Shown here one piece after another: positions 9,402 through 19,199 of a stretch of DNA of 64,000 nt (position 1 is the first letter of the stretch; the number at the start of each line of letters is the position of its first letter). Below the pieces are notes generated by a model. That model was given only the letters and a program-made list of their open reading frames with translations, was not told where the DNA came from and made no database searches. Position numbers and translations under genes: made by a program. This DNA comes from an uncultured Dorea sp. (GTDB taxonomy: Bacteria > Bacillota > Clostridia > Lachnospirales > Lachnospiraceae), in the NCBI GenBank assembly GCA_947652615.1, contig CANTDX010000004.1, positions 1 to 64,000 on the forward strand, read 5' to 3'.

Positions 9402-10110
9402 GTTCCGCAAATACGGTGTGATGCGGTTCATCGGACATCTGGATGTGATGCGCTTTTTCCAGAAATCCATGCGGCGTGCCGGGATCCCCATTGCGTTTAC
9501 CGGCGGCTACAGCCCGCACATGATCATGTCATTCGCTCAGCCCTTAGGCGTGGGAGTGACCAGCGACGGAGAATACCTGGATATCGAATTGAAGGAAGAG
9601 ATCGATCCGCCGGAAGCGGTACGCCGCCTGAATGAAGTGATGGTAGAAGGGATCGAAGTCGTGAACTTCTGCCGGATACCGGACGATAAGAAATATAGCG
9701 GCATGACCATTGTTGCAGCGGCAAGCTACAAAGCCATTCTTCTGGAATCCGCCAGATCCGCAGACGTTCCCCGGGCATTCCCCGTATCATGGAGAGGGAA
9801 ATTGGACGAATTCCTGCGGCAGGAAAGCATAGTAGTCCTAAAAAAAACTAAGCGAAGCGAAACCCAGGCAGACATCAAACCGATGATCTACCAGATGAAG
9901 TTGGAGGAAGACGGAATCTATCTGTTCCTGGCTGCCGGGAGCGAGCAAAACCTGAAACCGGACCTTGTAATCCGGGCTTTTCTGGAATTTATCGGAGAAG
10001 ATCCAGACAGTGTTCCCTTTCACTACCACCGTATTGACGTGTATGCCAGGAATATGTCAGAGCCGAAGAATTCCCATAAGTTCATCCCGTTAGATTCTGT
10101 TTCCTGCTGA
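9385..10110 (+). CDS. Radical SAM-linked DUF2344 protein (TIGR03936)
   Basis: 241-aa protein starting KARIKFRKYGVMRFIGHLDVMRFF, the family's usual N-terminus. A TTG at 9385 is preferred because AGGAGG ends 8 bases earlier; a GTG at 9376 overlaps that ribosome site. It overlaps the end of the radical SAM gene, so the two are translationally coupled and probably act together, possibly in tRNA or rRNA modification, which is inference. A low-complexity bend KKTKRSETQ occurs mid-protein. Confidence 0.88.
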   Translation: MKARIKFRKYGVMRFIGHLDVMRFFQKSMRRAGIPIAFTGGYSPHMIMSFAQPLGVGVTSDGEYLDIELKEEIDPPEAVRRLNEVMVEGIEVVNFCRIPDDKKYSGMTIVAAASYKAILLESARSADVPRAFPVSWRGKLDEFLRQESIVVLKKTKRSETQADIKPMIYQMKLEEDGIYLFLAAGSEQNLKPDLVIRAFLEFIGEDPDSVPFHYHRIDVYARNMSEPKNSHKFIPLDSVSC

Positions 10111-10142
10111 ACCTACCGAAAGAAGAAAAGGAGTATCCGAAT

Positions 10143-10622
10143 ATGAGCAAAAAGGAAGTGAAGACCAATGCCATGCGTATGTTGGACCGTCAGAAGATTC
10201 CCTATGAGTATGAGGAATATGAGTGCGGAGAATTCACGGACGGTATACAGGTCGCAGACCAATTGGGCTACGACCATTCTCTGGTTTATAAGACATTGGT
10301 CACGACAGGGAAGACGGGGCAGCACTATGTGTTCGTGATTCCCATCGAAGAAGAGATTGATTTCAAGAAGGCGGCGAAGGTAGTGGGAGAGAAGTCTCTG
10401 GAGATGCTGCACTTAAAAGACCTGACCTCCGTGACCGGCTACATCCGCGGCGGATGTACCGCCATTGGAATGAAGAAGCAGTATCCGACGGTCATCCATG
10501 AGGCTGCCGAAGCGTTGGAACACATGTATGTCAGCGGCGGCAAATTGGGAATGCAGTTAAAGCTTCGCCCGGCAGATCTCAAGAAAGCCGCCCATGCAGA
10601 GTTTGCAGATGTGATCCGATGA
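10143..10622 (+). CDS. ybaK: Cys-tRNA(Pro)/Cys-tRNA(Cys) deacylase YbaK/EbsC
   Basis: 159-aa member of the YbaK/ProX editing family, which removes cysteine wrongly loaded on tRNA-Pro. Motifs include the N-terminal KTNAMRMLDRQKIPYEYEEY, VYKTLVTTG with the conserved lysine, and the loop GYIRGGCTAIGMKK. The length is normal for the family. It has its own ribosome site (AAGGAG) 8 bases before the ATG and lies between the radical SAM pair and a HAD hydrolase, all on the plus strand with short gaps. Confidence 0.93.
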   Translation: MSKKEVKTNAMRMLDRQKIPYEYEEYECGEFTDGIQVADQLGYDHSLVYKTLVTTGKTGQHYVFVIPIEEEIDFKKAAKVVGEKSLEMLHLKDLTSVTGYIRGGCTAIGMKKQYPTVIHEAAEALEHMYVSGGKLGMQLKLRPADLKKAAHAEFADVIR

Positions 10623-10653
10623 AATCTCTTAGTAAATACGAAAAGGAGCAGAT

Positions 10654-11238
10654 ATGAATACAGTGATATTTGATGTAGGTAATGTATTGGCCGGTTATGA
10701 CTGGGCGAGTTATCTTAAGACCTTTCACTATCCGGCTGAGGTCTATGAGCGGGTGGCAGACGCAGTGTTTCGCAATGCGGACTGGGAGGAGGGCGACCTG
10801 GGCAGGATCTCTACAGAAGAGTGGCTTCAGCTCTTCATTGCCAATGCACCGGACTTAGAGACAGAGATCCGGGAAGTGTTCGCGGGCTTTGAAGGGACGA
10901 TCGTTCCGATGGAACATACGTTAGAGTGGCTCGCATATTTCCGCAGACAGAACTATAAGCTCTATTATCTGTCCAACTATTCCTGTGAATTGTATCACCG
11001 CACCAGGGACAAGCTTTGGTTCCTCGAAGATTTCGACGGGGGGATCTTCTCCTTCCAGGTGAAATGCATCAAGCCGGAGGAAGAGATCTACCGTCTGCTT
11101 CTTGACCGGTATCATATCCGTCCGGAAGATGCCGTGTTCTATGACGACCGTCCGGAGAATGTGGAAGCTGCCAGAAGACTTGGGATGAACGGCGTCGTAT
11201 TTCATGAAGATATTCCATTGCAGATGATGCGAAAATAG
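10654..11238 (+). CDS. HAD-superfamily hydrolase (YihX-like)
   Basis: 194-aa HAD protein. Motif I is atypical: FDVGNVLAGYDW starts with the nucleophile Asp and a V-G-N-V loop as in YihX/acid phosphatase-type members. Motif II is YYLSNYS and motif III/IV FYDDRPENVEAARRLGM. A small helical cap lies between residues about 15 and 90. It is probably a sugar-phosphate or nucleotide phosphatase; the substrate is not visible. The 3' end contains the promoter of the aspartokinase gene. Confidence 0.85.
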   Translation: MNTVIFDVGNVLAGYDWASYLKTFHYPAEVYERVADAVFRNADWEEGDLGRISTEEWLQLFIANAPDLETEIREVFAGFEGTIVPMEHTLEWLAYFRRQNYKLYYLSNYSCELYHRTRDKLWFLEDFDGGIFSFQVKCIKPEEEIYRLLLDRYHIRPEDAVFYDDRPENVEAARRLGMNGVVFHEDIPLQMMRK

Positions 11239-11246
11239 TGTATACT
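11218..11246 (+). promoter_or_regulatory. Promoter of aspartokinase operon
   Basis: TTGCAG at 11218-11223 and TATACT at 11241-11246, 17 bases apart, overlapping the end of the HAD gene. The 41-base leader is too short for a lysine riboswitch. Confidence 0.6.
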
Positions 11247-11287
11247 GAGCGTCAGTATGAAATACAGTTTGGAGGATTACAGAAGAG

Positions 11288-12619
11288 ATGAATAAGGTTG
11301 TAAAATTTGGTGGAAGCTCACTTGCGAATGCAGAACAGTTTAAGAAGGTTGCTAGGATCATCCAGAAGGATGAGTCCAGAAGGTATATCATTCCGTCCGC
11401 ACCGGGGAAACGTACACCAGATGATACAAAGGTAACAGACATGTTATATAGCTGTTATAATCTTGCCATCATGGAAGACGAGTATGAGGAAGAGTTTGAA
11501 GCGCAGTTGTCCGCGATCCGGGCGCGTTATGACGAGATCATAGAGGGACTTGGGCTTAAGGTTGACCTGACCGAAGAATTCAAGACTATCCGCACGAATT
11601 TCACCAGGAAGGTGGGAAGAGACTATGCCGCTTCAAGAGGAGAGTACCTGAACGGAATCCTGATGGCGGCTTATCTTGGGTATGAATTCATTGACGCGGC
11701 AGACGTGATCTTCTTTGACGAGACGGGGAATTTTGACGGGGAGAAGACGAACACCGTATTGTCCGCGAAGCTTGAGGAGACAGAGCGGGCGGTGATTCCC
11801 GGATTCTACGGTTCCACGCCGGATCAGAAGGTCAAGACATTCTCAAGAGGCGGATCCGATATCACCGGATCTATCGTTGCCAGGGCCATCAAGGCGGATA
11901 TGTATGAGAACTGGACCGATGTGTCGGGATTTCTGATCGCAGATCCGCGTGTAGTTAAGAATCCCAAGGCCATCGACGTGATCACTTACCGCGAGCTTCG
12001 GGAATTGTCCTACATGGGTGCGACGGTCCTCCATGAGGATGCCATCTTCCCGGTAAGAAGGGAAGGAATTCCCATCAATATCCGCAATACCAACTCACCG
12101 GAAGACAAGGGGACTCTGATCGTAGAAGGGACCTGCAGGAAGCCGAGATTCGTGATCACCGGGATTGCCGGCAAGAAGGATTTTGCCTCCATCACGGTGG
12201 AGAAGGCGATGATGAATTCCGAAGTCGGATTCTGCAAGAAGGTGCTGGAGGTATTCGAGAAGAACGAGATCTCCATTGAACATATGCCCTCCGGAATTGA
12301 CACCATGACCATCTTCGTACATCAGGATGAATTCGAAGAGAAGGAACAGAAGGTGATCGCGGGGATCCACCGGATGGTGGAGCCGGATTTCCTGGAGCTG
12401 GAATCAGACCTTGCCCTGATCGCCGTCGTTGGACGCGGGATGCGGGCTACCCGCGGTACGTCAGGACGGATCTTCTCTGCCCTGGCTCACGCCAATGTCA
12501 ATGTGAAGATGATCGATCAGGGTTCCAGCGAATTAAACATCATCATCGGTGTCCGGAATCATGACTTCGATGACGCGATCAATGCGATCTATGATATATT
12601 TGTTAAGACTATGATCTAG
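11288..12619 (+). CDS. lysC: Aspartate kinase (monofunctional, with ACT domains)
   Basis: 443-aa aspartokinase, first step from aspartate to lysine, threonine and methionine. The N-terminal kinase motif VVKFGGSSLA, the FSRGGSDITGS loop and SYMGATVLHEDAIFPV are clear. Two ACT regulatory domains follow from about residue 300 (FASITVEKAMMNSEVGF and LALIAVVGRGM). The single-chain form with no internal second start and the ISIEHMPSGIDTMTIF segment resemble the class III/Clostridial type often inhibited by threonine or lysine; which effector is used cannot be told. It heads a run with a CBS protein and an amidohydrolase. Confidence 0.95.
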   Translation: MNKVVKFGGSSLANAEQFKKVARIIQKDESRRYIIPSAPGKRTPDDTKVTDMLYSCYNLAIMEDEYEEEFEAQLSAIRARYDEIIEGLGLKVDLTEEFKTIRTNFTRKVGRDYAASRGEYLNGILMAAYLGYEFIDAADVIFFDETGNFDGEKTNTVLSAKLEETERAVIPGFYGSTPDQKVKTFSRGGSDITGSIVARAIKADMYENWTDVSGFLIADPRVVKNPKAIDVITYRELRELSYMGATVLHEDAIFPVRREGIPINIRNTNSPEDKGTLIVEGTCRKPRFVITGIAGKKDFASITVEKAMMNSEVGFCKKVLEVFEKNEISIEHMPSGIDTMTIFVHQDEFEEKEQKVIAGIHRMVEPDFLELESDLALIAVVGRGMRATRGTSGRIFSALAHANVNVKMIDQGSSELNIIIGVRNHDFDDAINAIYDIFVKTMI

Positions 12620-12631
12620 GAAGGAGCCGTA

Positions 12632-13042
12632 ATGAATATTTTATTTTTCCTGAAGCCCAAAAGCGAGCTGGCCTACATCAATGATTACCATACGCTCCGT
12701 CAGGCTTTGGAGATCATGGAATACCACAAGTATTCTTCGGTGCCCATCCTGAACAAGGATGGGAAATATGTCGGTTCCATCACGGAAGGCGACCTTCTGT
12801 GGTCTCTGAAGCGCTGGAACCTTCTGAACCTTAAGGATGCGGAGGATATCAGCGTCATGAAGGTAGAACGCCGGCTTGATTACCAGTGCGTGACGGCCAA
12901 GTCCAAGATGGAGGACCTGATCGGACGTGCCATGGAGCAGAACTTCGTGCCGGTGGTGGACGATGAGGGGCATTTTATCGGAATGATCACCCGGCGCGAT
13001 ATCATCGAATACTGTTATAATAGAATGAAAGGCGGTAAGTGA
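12632..13042 (+). CDS. Two-CBS-domain protein
   Basis: 136-aa protein made almost entirely of two CBS motifs (about 10-65 and 75-132), recognised by YSSVPILNKDGKYVGSITEGDLL and FVPVVDDEGHFIGMITRRDIIEY. CBS pairs bind adenosine nucleotides and regulate partner enzymes. It starts 12 bases after aspartokinase with a GGAG site and ends one base before the amidohydrolase, so the three are probably one transcript. It might be a nucleotide-sensing partner of a neighbour, which is inference. Confidence 0.9.
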   Translation: MNILFFLKPKSELAYINDYHTLRQALEIMEYHKYSSVPILNKDGKYVGSITEGDLLWSLKRWNLLNLKDAEDISVMKVERRLDYQCVTAKSKMEDLIGRAMEQNFVPVVDDEGHFIGMITRRDIIEYCYNRMKGGK

Positions 13043-13043
13043 G

Positions 13044-13838
13044 ATGATCATTGATTTTCATACACATATGTTCCCGGACAAGATCGCGAAGGGAACGCTG
13101 GATTTTCTGGAAGGGATATGTAATACCCGGCCTTTTACGGACGGCACCTATGCCGGACTTGCAAGATCAACGGCCGAAGCCGGAATCGACCTGTCGGTAG
13201 CGCTTCCGGCCGTCACGAAGGTCTCCCAGGTGGATTCCATCAACCGGTTTGCCGCACAGTATCAGGAGGGCCCGATCATTTCTTTCGGCGGGATCCATCC
13301 GGAATGCGGTAACTATAAGGAGATCCTGCGTCAGGTGAAGGATCTGGGTATGAAGGGAATCAAGCTGCACCCGGATTATCAGGAGATGTATTTCAACGAC
13401 ATCCGTTATAAGAGACTGGTTGCATACGCATCAGAGCTTGACCTGATCATCACCGTCCATGCAGGTGTCGATCCCAAATCTCCCAACGACGTCCACTGTA
13501 CGACGCAGATGATACTGGAACTGGTCAGAGAGGTGCAGCCCGGGAAATTAGTGCTGGCTCACTTAGGGGCCAATCAGCTCTGGGATGAGGTGGAAGCGTA
13601 TCTTGCCGGTCTGGATGTCTATTTCGACACGGCGGTTGTGTTAGACCAGATGCCCAAGGAACAGTTCATCCGCATCGTACGTGCCCACGGCGCGGATAAG
13701 ATTCTCTTTGCGACCGATTCTCCCTGGGCGGGGCAGAAGGAATTCGTTCAGATTCTTTCTGACATGCCGCTTACGCAGGAAGAGAAGGAGATGATCTTCT
13801 CTAAGAATGCATGCAGGCTGCTTGGTTTGGAAAAATAG
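13044..13838 (+). CDS. Amidohydrolase family protein (PF04909-like)
   Basis: 264-aa metal-dependent hydrolase. IIDFHTHMFP gives the HxH metal site at the N-terminus; KLHPDYQEM, ITVHAGVD, LAHLGANQLWDE and the late Asp in FATDSPW complete the TIM-barrel metal and catalytic set. Members include decarboxylases and lactonases; no substrate is evident. It starts one base after the CBS gene, with GGCGG before the ATG. Confidence 0.87.
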   Translation: MIIDFHTHMFPDKIAKGTLDFLEGICNTRPFTDGTYAGLARSTAEAGIDLSVALPAVTKVSQVDSINRFAAQYQEGPIISFGGIHPECGNYKEILRQVKDLGMKGIKLHPDYQEMYFNDIRYKRLVAYASELDLIITVHAGVDPKSPNDVHCTTQMILELVREVQPGKLVLAHLGANQLWDEVEAYLAGLDVYFDTAVVLDQMPKEQFIRIVRAHGADKILFATDSPWAGQKEFVQILSDMPLTQEEKEMIFSKNACRLLGLEK

Positions 13839-13850
13839 TGTATTTCAGGC

Positions 13851-13879
13851 TTGAATTTTGCCGAATCATGTGTTATGAT
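13851..13879 (+). promoter_or_regulatory. Sigma-A promoter of rplU operon
   Basis: TTGAAT at 13851-13856 and TATGAT at 13874-13879 with a 17-base spacer, directly upstream of the L21 leader. Confidence 0.7.
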
Positions 13880-13884
13880 ATACC

Positions 13885-13968
13885 AGTATGCCGCACAATG
13901 AGGTTTCCAAGTATCCTGTGAATCTTCAGGATCACCGCAATTGGCGAGTAATGATAATAGGAGGTGCC
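13885..13968 (+). ncRNA. Ribosomal protein L21 leader (autoregulatory RNA)
   Basis: The stretch GCCGCACAATGAGGTTTCC, then the hairpin around ATCCTGTGAATCTTCAGGAT, then CCGCAATTGGCGAGTAA leads into the AGGAGGTGCC ribosome site of rplU. This order of elements is that of the Firmicutes L21 leader, thought to bind L21 and feed back on the rplU-prp-rpmA operon. The call is from recalled consensus, not from a covariance search. Confidence 0.75.
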
Positions 13969-13970
13969 AT

Positions 13971-14279
13971 ATGTACGCGATTATAGCAACAGGTGGTAAA
14001 CAGTACAAAGTAGCCGAAGGCGATATCATTAAAGTAGAGAAGCTTGGTGTAGAAGCTGGCGAGACTTATACATTCGACCAGGTGCTTGCAGTAAGTGACA
14101 ACGAATTAAAGGTAGGGAATCCGACTGTTGCAGGAGCAACTGTAGAAGCTTCTGTAGTAGAGAACGGAAAAGCCAGGAAAATCATTGTTTACAAGTATAA
14201 GAGAAAAACTGGATACCATAAGAAGAATGGTCACAGACAGCAGTATACTGCAGTAAAGATTGACAAGATCAACGCTTAA
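13971..14279 (+). CDS. rplU: 50S ribosomal protein L21
   Basis: 102-aa L21 starting [18 protein letters not shown], the family hallmark, and ending [18 protein letters not shown]. The ATG at 13971 follows AGGAGGTGCC; an earlier in-frame ATG at 13941 would consume the leader RNA and is rejected. It is the first gene of the conserved rplU-prp-rpmA operon. Confidence 0.97.
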   Translation: MYAIIATGGKQYKVAEGDIIKVEKLGVEAGETYTFDQVLAVSDNELKVGNPTVAGATVEASVVENGKARKIIVYKYKRKTGYHKKNGHRQQYTAVKIDKINA

Positions 14280-14294
14280 TTCGGGAGAGATTCC

Positions 14295-14630
14295 ATGATT
14301 CATGTAACCATTTACCGGAATGATAAGGAAGAGTGTGTAGGATTTCTGACAGACGGACATGCCGGATACAGTGAAGAAGGCCATGACATCGTGTGCGCCG
14401 CGGCGTCCGTGCTGATCATCAATACGATGAATGCGATTGAGTTATATGCGCAGGATACCTGTTCTCTCGTTACGAACGAGGAGACCGGAATGATTTCCTA
14501 TCATCTGACAAGCGGTCATCCGTCGAAGGACGCGGAATTGCTGCTTAAGACCATGATCCTTGGATTGGAAGAGATGGTTGCTGATGAGAACTATGCAGAA
14601 TATATTGATTTAACATTCGAGGAGGTGTAA
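14295..14630 (+). CDS. prp: Prp ribosomal-processing cysteine protease (YsxB)
   Basis: 111-aa Prp, which cleaves the N-terminal extension of L27 in Firmicutes. The catalytic pair fits: H22 in DGHAGY and C34 in DIVCAAAS, the same numbering as in the characterised S. aureus enzyme. It sits between L21 and L27 as usual. The downstream rpmA carries the matching cleavage motif, so the protease and its substrate are encoded side by side. Confidence 0.95.
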   Translation: MIHVTIYRNDKEECVGFLTDGHAGYSEEGHDIVCAAASVLIINTMNAIELYAQDTCSLVTNEETGMISYHLTSGHPSKDAELLLKTMILGLEEMVADENYAEYIDLTFEEV

Positions 14631-14635
14631 CAACC

Positions 14636-14917
14636 ATGATGAAATTAAACCTTCAGTTTTTCGCTCATAAGAAAGGTGTCGGTTCTACTAAGAACGGAAG
14701 AGATTCCGAGTCTAAGAGGCTTGGTGCTAAGAGAGCGGACGGACAGTTTGTAAAAGCCGGCAATATCCTTTACAGACAGCGCGGAACAAAGATTCATCCA
14801 GGCGTTAATGTTGGACGCGGCGGTGACGATACATTGTTCGCTCTTGTGGATGGTGTCGTAAGATTCGAGAGAAAAGGAAGAGACAAGAAGCAGGTTTCTA
14901 TCTATCCGGTAGCTTAA
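14636..14917 (+). CDS. rpmA: 50S ribosomal protein L27 with Prp-cleavable extension
   Basis: 93-aa L27. The N-terminus [20 protein letters not shown] contains the extension ending in QFFA that Prp removes, exposing the HKKG end that reaches the peptidyl transferase centre. The remaining sequence ([24 protein letters not shown]) is typical. Either of two adjacent ATGs (14636 or 14639) could be used; GGAGG lies upstream. Confidence 0.97.
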   Translation: MMKLNLQFFAHKKGVGSTKNGRDSESKRLGAKRADGQFVKAGNILYRQRGTKIHPGVNVGRGGDDTLFALVDGVVRFERKGRDKKQVSIYPVA

Positions 14918-14940
14918 GATAGCGAAGATGTGTAAGTCTA

Positions 14941-14991
14941 AGGGAGTGTTGCAGGATAACTGATATCAGTTTGAGAGCGGCACTCTTTTTT
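14941..14991 (+). terminator. Rho-independent terminator of rplU operon
   Basis: GGGAGTGTTGC pairs with GCGGCACTCT (G-U pairs allowed), with AACTGATATCAGTT as an inner palindrome, followed by TTTTTT. It lies 24 bases after rpmA. Confidence 0.8.
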
Positions 14992-15032
14992 GACATATGA
15001 CTGACCGGCCCGAACCGGGAGAATATTCATAG

Positions 15033-16331
<1,299 letters not shown>

Positions 16332-16341
16332 GAGAGAGAAG

Positions 16342-16632
16342 ATGACGACAAAACAGAGAGCATATTTGAAAAGCCTTGCGATGACCATGGACCCGATCTT
16401 CCAGATTGGGAAGAACAGCATGACGCCCGAACTTACCAAGGCCATTGACGAGGCGTTAGAGGCCAGAGAGCTTATCAAGGTCAGCGTGCTTAAAAACTGC
16501 ATGGATGACCCGCGCGCGTTAGCCCAGACTTTGGCAGAGCGAACCCATTCCCAGGTAGTGCAGGTGATCGGCAAGAAGATCGTCCTGTACAGAGAAGGAA
16601 AAGACAAGAATAAGAAGATAGAGCTGCCATAG
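16342..16632 (+). CDS. yhbY: CRM-domain RNA-binding protein YhbY
   Basis: 96-aa YhbY/CRS1 protein that associates with pre-50S ribosomes. MTTKQRAYLKSLAMTMDPIFQIGKNSMT and the loop VLKNCMDD, followed by VVQVIGKKIVLYRE, are the family pattern. The ATG at 16342 follows GGAGAGAGAAG; a longer frame from 16285 overlaps obgE and is rejected. Confidence 0.95.
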   Translation: MTTKQRAYLKSLAMTMDPIFQIGKNSMTPELTKAIDEALEARELIKVSVLKNCMDDPRALAQTLAERTHSQVVQVIGKKIVLYREGKDKNKKIELP

Positions 16633-16680
16633 AGGATTCCTTAATATAATGGCATTAATCATGAAATGGAGTTGGGAGCT

Positions 16681-17310
16681 ATGAAGATTGGAATTATGGG
16701 GGGGACATTTGATCCGATACACAACGGACATCTGATGCTTGGGCAGGCGGCCTATGAGGCATTTGGACTTGACCGGGTCTGGTACATGCCCAACGGGAAC
16801 CCTCCGCATAAGGAGACTTCTATAAACGGAACGGCAATCAAAGACCGTGCAGAGATGGTGCGTCTTGCCATCGCACCGCACAGGAATTTCCGGCTTGAGA
16901 TGTATGAGGCGAACCGCCGGGACGTCTCTTACTCTTACAGTACAATGGAATATTTCAAAGGGATCTATCCGGAGGATGAATTCTATTTTATCATCGGGGC
17001 GGATTCCCTGTTTATGATCGATCAGTGGGTTCATCCGGAGCGGATCTTCCCCACCTGCACCATACTGGCCGCTTATCGGGATGAGATCAATACGAGAGAA
17101 GCGATGGAAGAGAAGATCCATGAGCTTAACGAGACTTACCGCGCGCGGATCAGACTTCTGGTCACGCCGCTTATCAAGATATCTTCCCATGAACTGCGAG
17201 GGGCTGTGAGAGAGGGGAAGAGCATTGCGGACTGGGTTCCGGCCCCGGTCAATGACTATATCCTGGAAAATCATCTGTACAGAGAAGAGGTCGGCAGCTA
17301 TGAATCATAA
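16681..17310 (+). CDS. nadD: Nicotinate-nucleotide adenylyltransferase
   Basis: 209-aa NadD, making deamido-NAD from nicotinate mononucleotide and ATP. IGIMGGTFDPIHNGHLM carries the HxGH nucleotidyl-transfer motif, and ISSHELRGAVREGKS gives the C-terminal (I/L)SSxxxR motif. The ATG at 16681 is chosen because it begins the conserved strand and follows GGAGTTGGGAG; an earlier ATG at 16666 is in frame. It overlaps yqeK by 11 bases. Confidence 0.96.
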   Translation: MKIGIMGGTFDPIHNGHLMLGQAAYEAFGLDRVWYMPNGNPPHKETSINGTAIKDRAEMVRLAIAPHRNFRLEMYEANRRDVSYSYSTMEYFKGIYPEDEFYFIIGADSLFMIDQWVHPERIFPTCTILAAYRDEINTREAMEEKIHELNETYRARIRLLVTPLIKISSHELRGAVREGKSIADWVPAPVNDYILENHLYREEVGSYES

Positions 17311-17896
17311 GATTACTAAGATCAGACGCAAAATGATGACGGAGCTTGACAAGGACAGATATGAACACACGCTGGGCGTAATGTACACAGCGGCGTCTCT
17401 TGCCATGCGCTATGACGAGGATATTGAGAAGGCATTGATCGCAGGTCTTCTCCATGACTGTGCCAAGTGCCTCTCCGGCGATACGAAGATCAAGCTCTGT
17501 AAGAAATATCATCTGAATGTATCGGAGGTAGAGAAGGAGAATCCAAGCCTCCTTCATGCCAAGTTAGGGGCCTTCCTTGCCGCGAAGAAATATCATATCA
17601 AGGATAAGGATATCATCAATGCGATCGCAAGCCATACTACAGGATGTCCCCATATGTCCCTGCTTGATAAGATCATCTATATTGCCTATTATATCGAGCC
17701 GGGAAGAAAAGAACTGCCTAATATGGCGGAAGTCCGCAAGCTGGCATTCACAGATATCGATATCTGTCTGTACCGGATCCTTGAGGATTCCCTGGAATAC
17801 CTGGCTGGCAGGAACGTACCCATTGACCCTATGACGGAAAAGACATATTTATATTATAAAAGTAAACGAGAAGAAAAGGAGGAACAGAATGGATAA
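17300..17896 (+). CDS. yqeK: HD-domain diadenosine tetraphosphatase YqeK
   Basis: 198-aa HD phosphohydrolase, known in the family as a symmetrical Ap4A hydrolase. Metal-binding residues are visible in RYEHTLGV, GLLHDCAKC and AIASHTTG with a later D in LLDKIIYIAYYIEPGR. The ATG at 17300 overlaps nadD and is followed by the conserved start of the domain. It is next to NadD as in most Firmicutes, and its last codons overlap rsfS by 8 bases. Confidence 0.94.
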   Translation: MNHKITKIRRKMMTELDKDRYEHTLGVMYTAASLAMRYDEDIEKALIAGLLHDCAKCLSGDTKIKLCKKYHLNVSEVEKENPSLLHAKLGAFLAAKKYHIKDKDIINAIASHTTGCPHMSLLDKIIYIAYYIEPGRKELPNMAEVRKLAFTDIDICLYRILEDSLEYLAGRNVPIDPMTEKTYLYYKSKREEKEEQNG

Positions 17897-18248
17897 GGAC
17901 AATGTTAAGGAAATGGCGCGGATCGTGTACCTTGCCCTTGAAGACAAGAAGGGAGAGAATATCTGTATCATTGATATCTCCGGAATCTCGCCTCTTGCAG
18001 ACTATTTCATTATTACAAATGGTTCCAATGACAGCCAGGTAAAAGCGTTGGTTGATCATGTAGAAGAGAAGATGCATGAAGCCGGACATTCACAGATACA
18101 GCGTGAAGGGCTGCGTTCCGGCAACTGGGTACTCTTAGACTACGGCGATGTGGTTGTACACGTATTCGACCGGGAGAACCGGGAGTTCTACCACCTGGAA
18201 CGTATCTGGAGCGACGGACGCAAGATCGAGAATATAGACGAATTATAA
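17889..18248 (+). CDS. rsfS: Ribosomal silencing factor RsfS
   Basis: 119-aa RsfS (formerly YbeB/Iojap), which binds L14 and blocks subunit joining in slow growth. DISGISPLADYFIITNGSNDSQVKAL and GNWVLLDYGDVVVHVF followed by YHLERIWSD are diagnostic. The start follows AAGGAGG. It is the last gene of the obgE group and is followed by a hairpin terminator shared with lexA on the other strand. Confidence 0.96.
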   Translation: MDKDNVKEMARIVYLALEDKKGENICIIDISGISPLADYFIITNGSNDSQVKALVDHVEEKMHEAGHSQIQREGLRSGNWVLLDYGDVVVHVFDRENREFYHLERIWSDGRKIENIDEL

Positions 18249-18271
18249 GTTGAATGATAAGTTAATCAGAC

Positions 18272-18316
18272 AGCAGTTATGAATGGGAGCGTACACTTCT
18301 ATCCATAACTGCTTTT
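18272..18316. terminator. Bidirectional hairpin terminator between rsfS and lexA
   Basis: AGCAGTTATG pairs with CATAACTGCT over a 24-base loop, followed by TTTT on the plus strand. It sits between two convergent genes; the T-run is short. Confidence 0.6.
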
Positions 18317-18322
18317 CAATAT

Positions 18323-18940
18323 CTAATCAAAGAAACGGAAGACACCGATCACCTTGCCGAGAATCTGCAGATCCGTCACGATGATCGGATCCATCGTATC
18401 GTTCTCTGGCTGCAGGCGGATATAGCCGTCCTCTTTATAGAATGTCTTCACCGTAGCGCCGTCCTCGATGAGCGCAACCACCATCTCCCCGTTGCGCGCG
18501 GTAGAGCGCTGTTCGACAAGCACAAAATCACCGTCTAAGATCCCCGCATTGATCATGCTTTCCCCCTTCACTTTCAATATAAAGGTCTGGCTATTCGGCA
18601 TATACTCCATCGGGATCGGGAAGTAGTTCTCGATATTCTGTTCCGCAAGGATCGGTTCGCCGGCAGCAACCCGTCCGATGATCGGAACATTCACCATCTC
18701 GCGCCGCATAAAATTAAATGAATCATCCAGGATCTCAATTGCCCTTGGCTTGGTTGGATCGCGGCGGATGTAGCCGTTCTTCTCAAGCGTCTCCAAATGA
18801 GAGTGGACCGAAGAAGTGGACTTTAAGTGGACCGCTTCGCAGATATCCCGCACTGCGGGCGGGAAACCCCGTTCCAATATCTGTGATTTGATATATTCTA
18901 ATATTTCCTTCTGCTTTGGACTTATCTTACCTTGTCCCAT
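18323..18940 (-). CDS. lexA: SOS repressor LexA
   Basis: 205-aa LexA. The winged helix (1-70, with PPAVRDICEAVHLKSTSSVHSHL as recognition region), the self-cleavage bond A93-G94 in RVAAGEP, and the catalytic dyad S128 (KGESM) and K165 (ATVKTF) are all present. The ATG at 18940 is chosen because AGGAGG lies just upstream; a longer in-frame ORF would overlap the SOS boxes. It is divergent from a YneA-like gene across shared LexA sites, the Bacillus arrangement, so it is probably autoregulated. Confidence 0.97.
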   Translation of the reverse strand: MGQGKISPKQKEILEYIKSQILERGFPPAVRDICEAVHLKSTSSVHSHLETLEKNGYIRRDPTKPRAIEILDDSFNFMRREMVNVPIIGRVAAGEPILAEQNIENYFPIPMEYMPNSQTFILKVKGESMINAGILDGDFVLVEQRSTARNGEMVVALIEDGATVKTFYKEDGYIRLQPENDTMDPIIVTDLQILGKVIGVFRFFD

Positions 18941-19006
18941 AGAAACCTCCTTTTTCCAATCGGTGTAGTATCGTAATATTATCTTACCACAATATCCGCC
19001 AAATAG

Positions 19007-19020
19007 CAAACAAATGTTTA
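19007..19020. promoter_or_regulatory. SOS box (LexA-proximal)
   Basis: CAAACAAATGTTTA, near the Gram-positive SOS consensus CGAAC-N4-GTTCG. It lies about 67 bases upstream of the lexA start and probably mediates its autoregulation. Confidence 0.65.
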
Positions 19021-19052
19021 GAAAATACGTTCGATAATTTCCATGGAAAGTA

Positions 19053-19081
19053 TTGACAAACAGTTGTTCGGATTCTATAAT
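19053..19081 (+). promoter_or_regulatory. Consensus promoter of YneA-like gene
   Basis: TTGACA at 19053-19058 and TATAAT at 19076-19081 with a 17-base spacer: a perfect sigma-A promoter. A LexA site covers the -35 end and spacer, so it is expected to be strong but tightly repressed until SOS induction. Confidence 0.85.
19057..19070. promoter_or_regulatory. SOS box overlapping -35/spacer
   Basis: CAAACAGTTGTTCG matches the Gram-positive SOS box with one change from CGAAC. It overlaps the end of TTGACA. Confidence 0.8.
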
Positions 19082-19087
19082 GTAAAA

Positions 19088-19101
19088 AGAACAGTTGTTC
19101 G
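19088..19101. promoter_or_regulatory. SOS box downstream of -10
   Basis: AGAACAGTTGTTCG, with the same core ACAGTTGTTCG as the previous box, placed at the expected transcription start. Centres of the two boxes are 31 bases apart, about three helical turns. Confidence 0.8.
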
Positions 19102-19199
19102 CGCGAAAATATGTACTGGCTGTCCAGATTTTAGGACACCTAGAGTGAGATAATTAGTCCTGTAACAAAGGAATCGGGAAAATTAGGGGGTAATTAGGA

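Noticed and set aside
11247..11287. Lysine riboswitch before aspartokinase
   Set aside because: The leader is only about 41 bases, far too short for that riboswitch.
14990..14995. TTGACA just after the rpmA terminator as a promoter for obgE
   Set aside because: No -10 element at 16-18 bases; the hexamer arises from the T-run followed by GACA.
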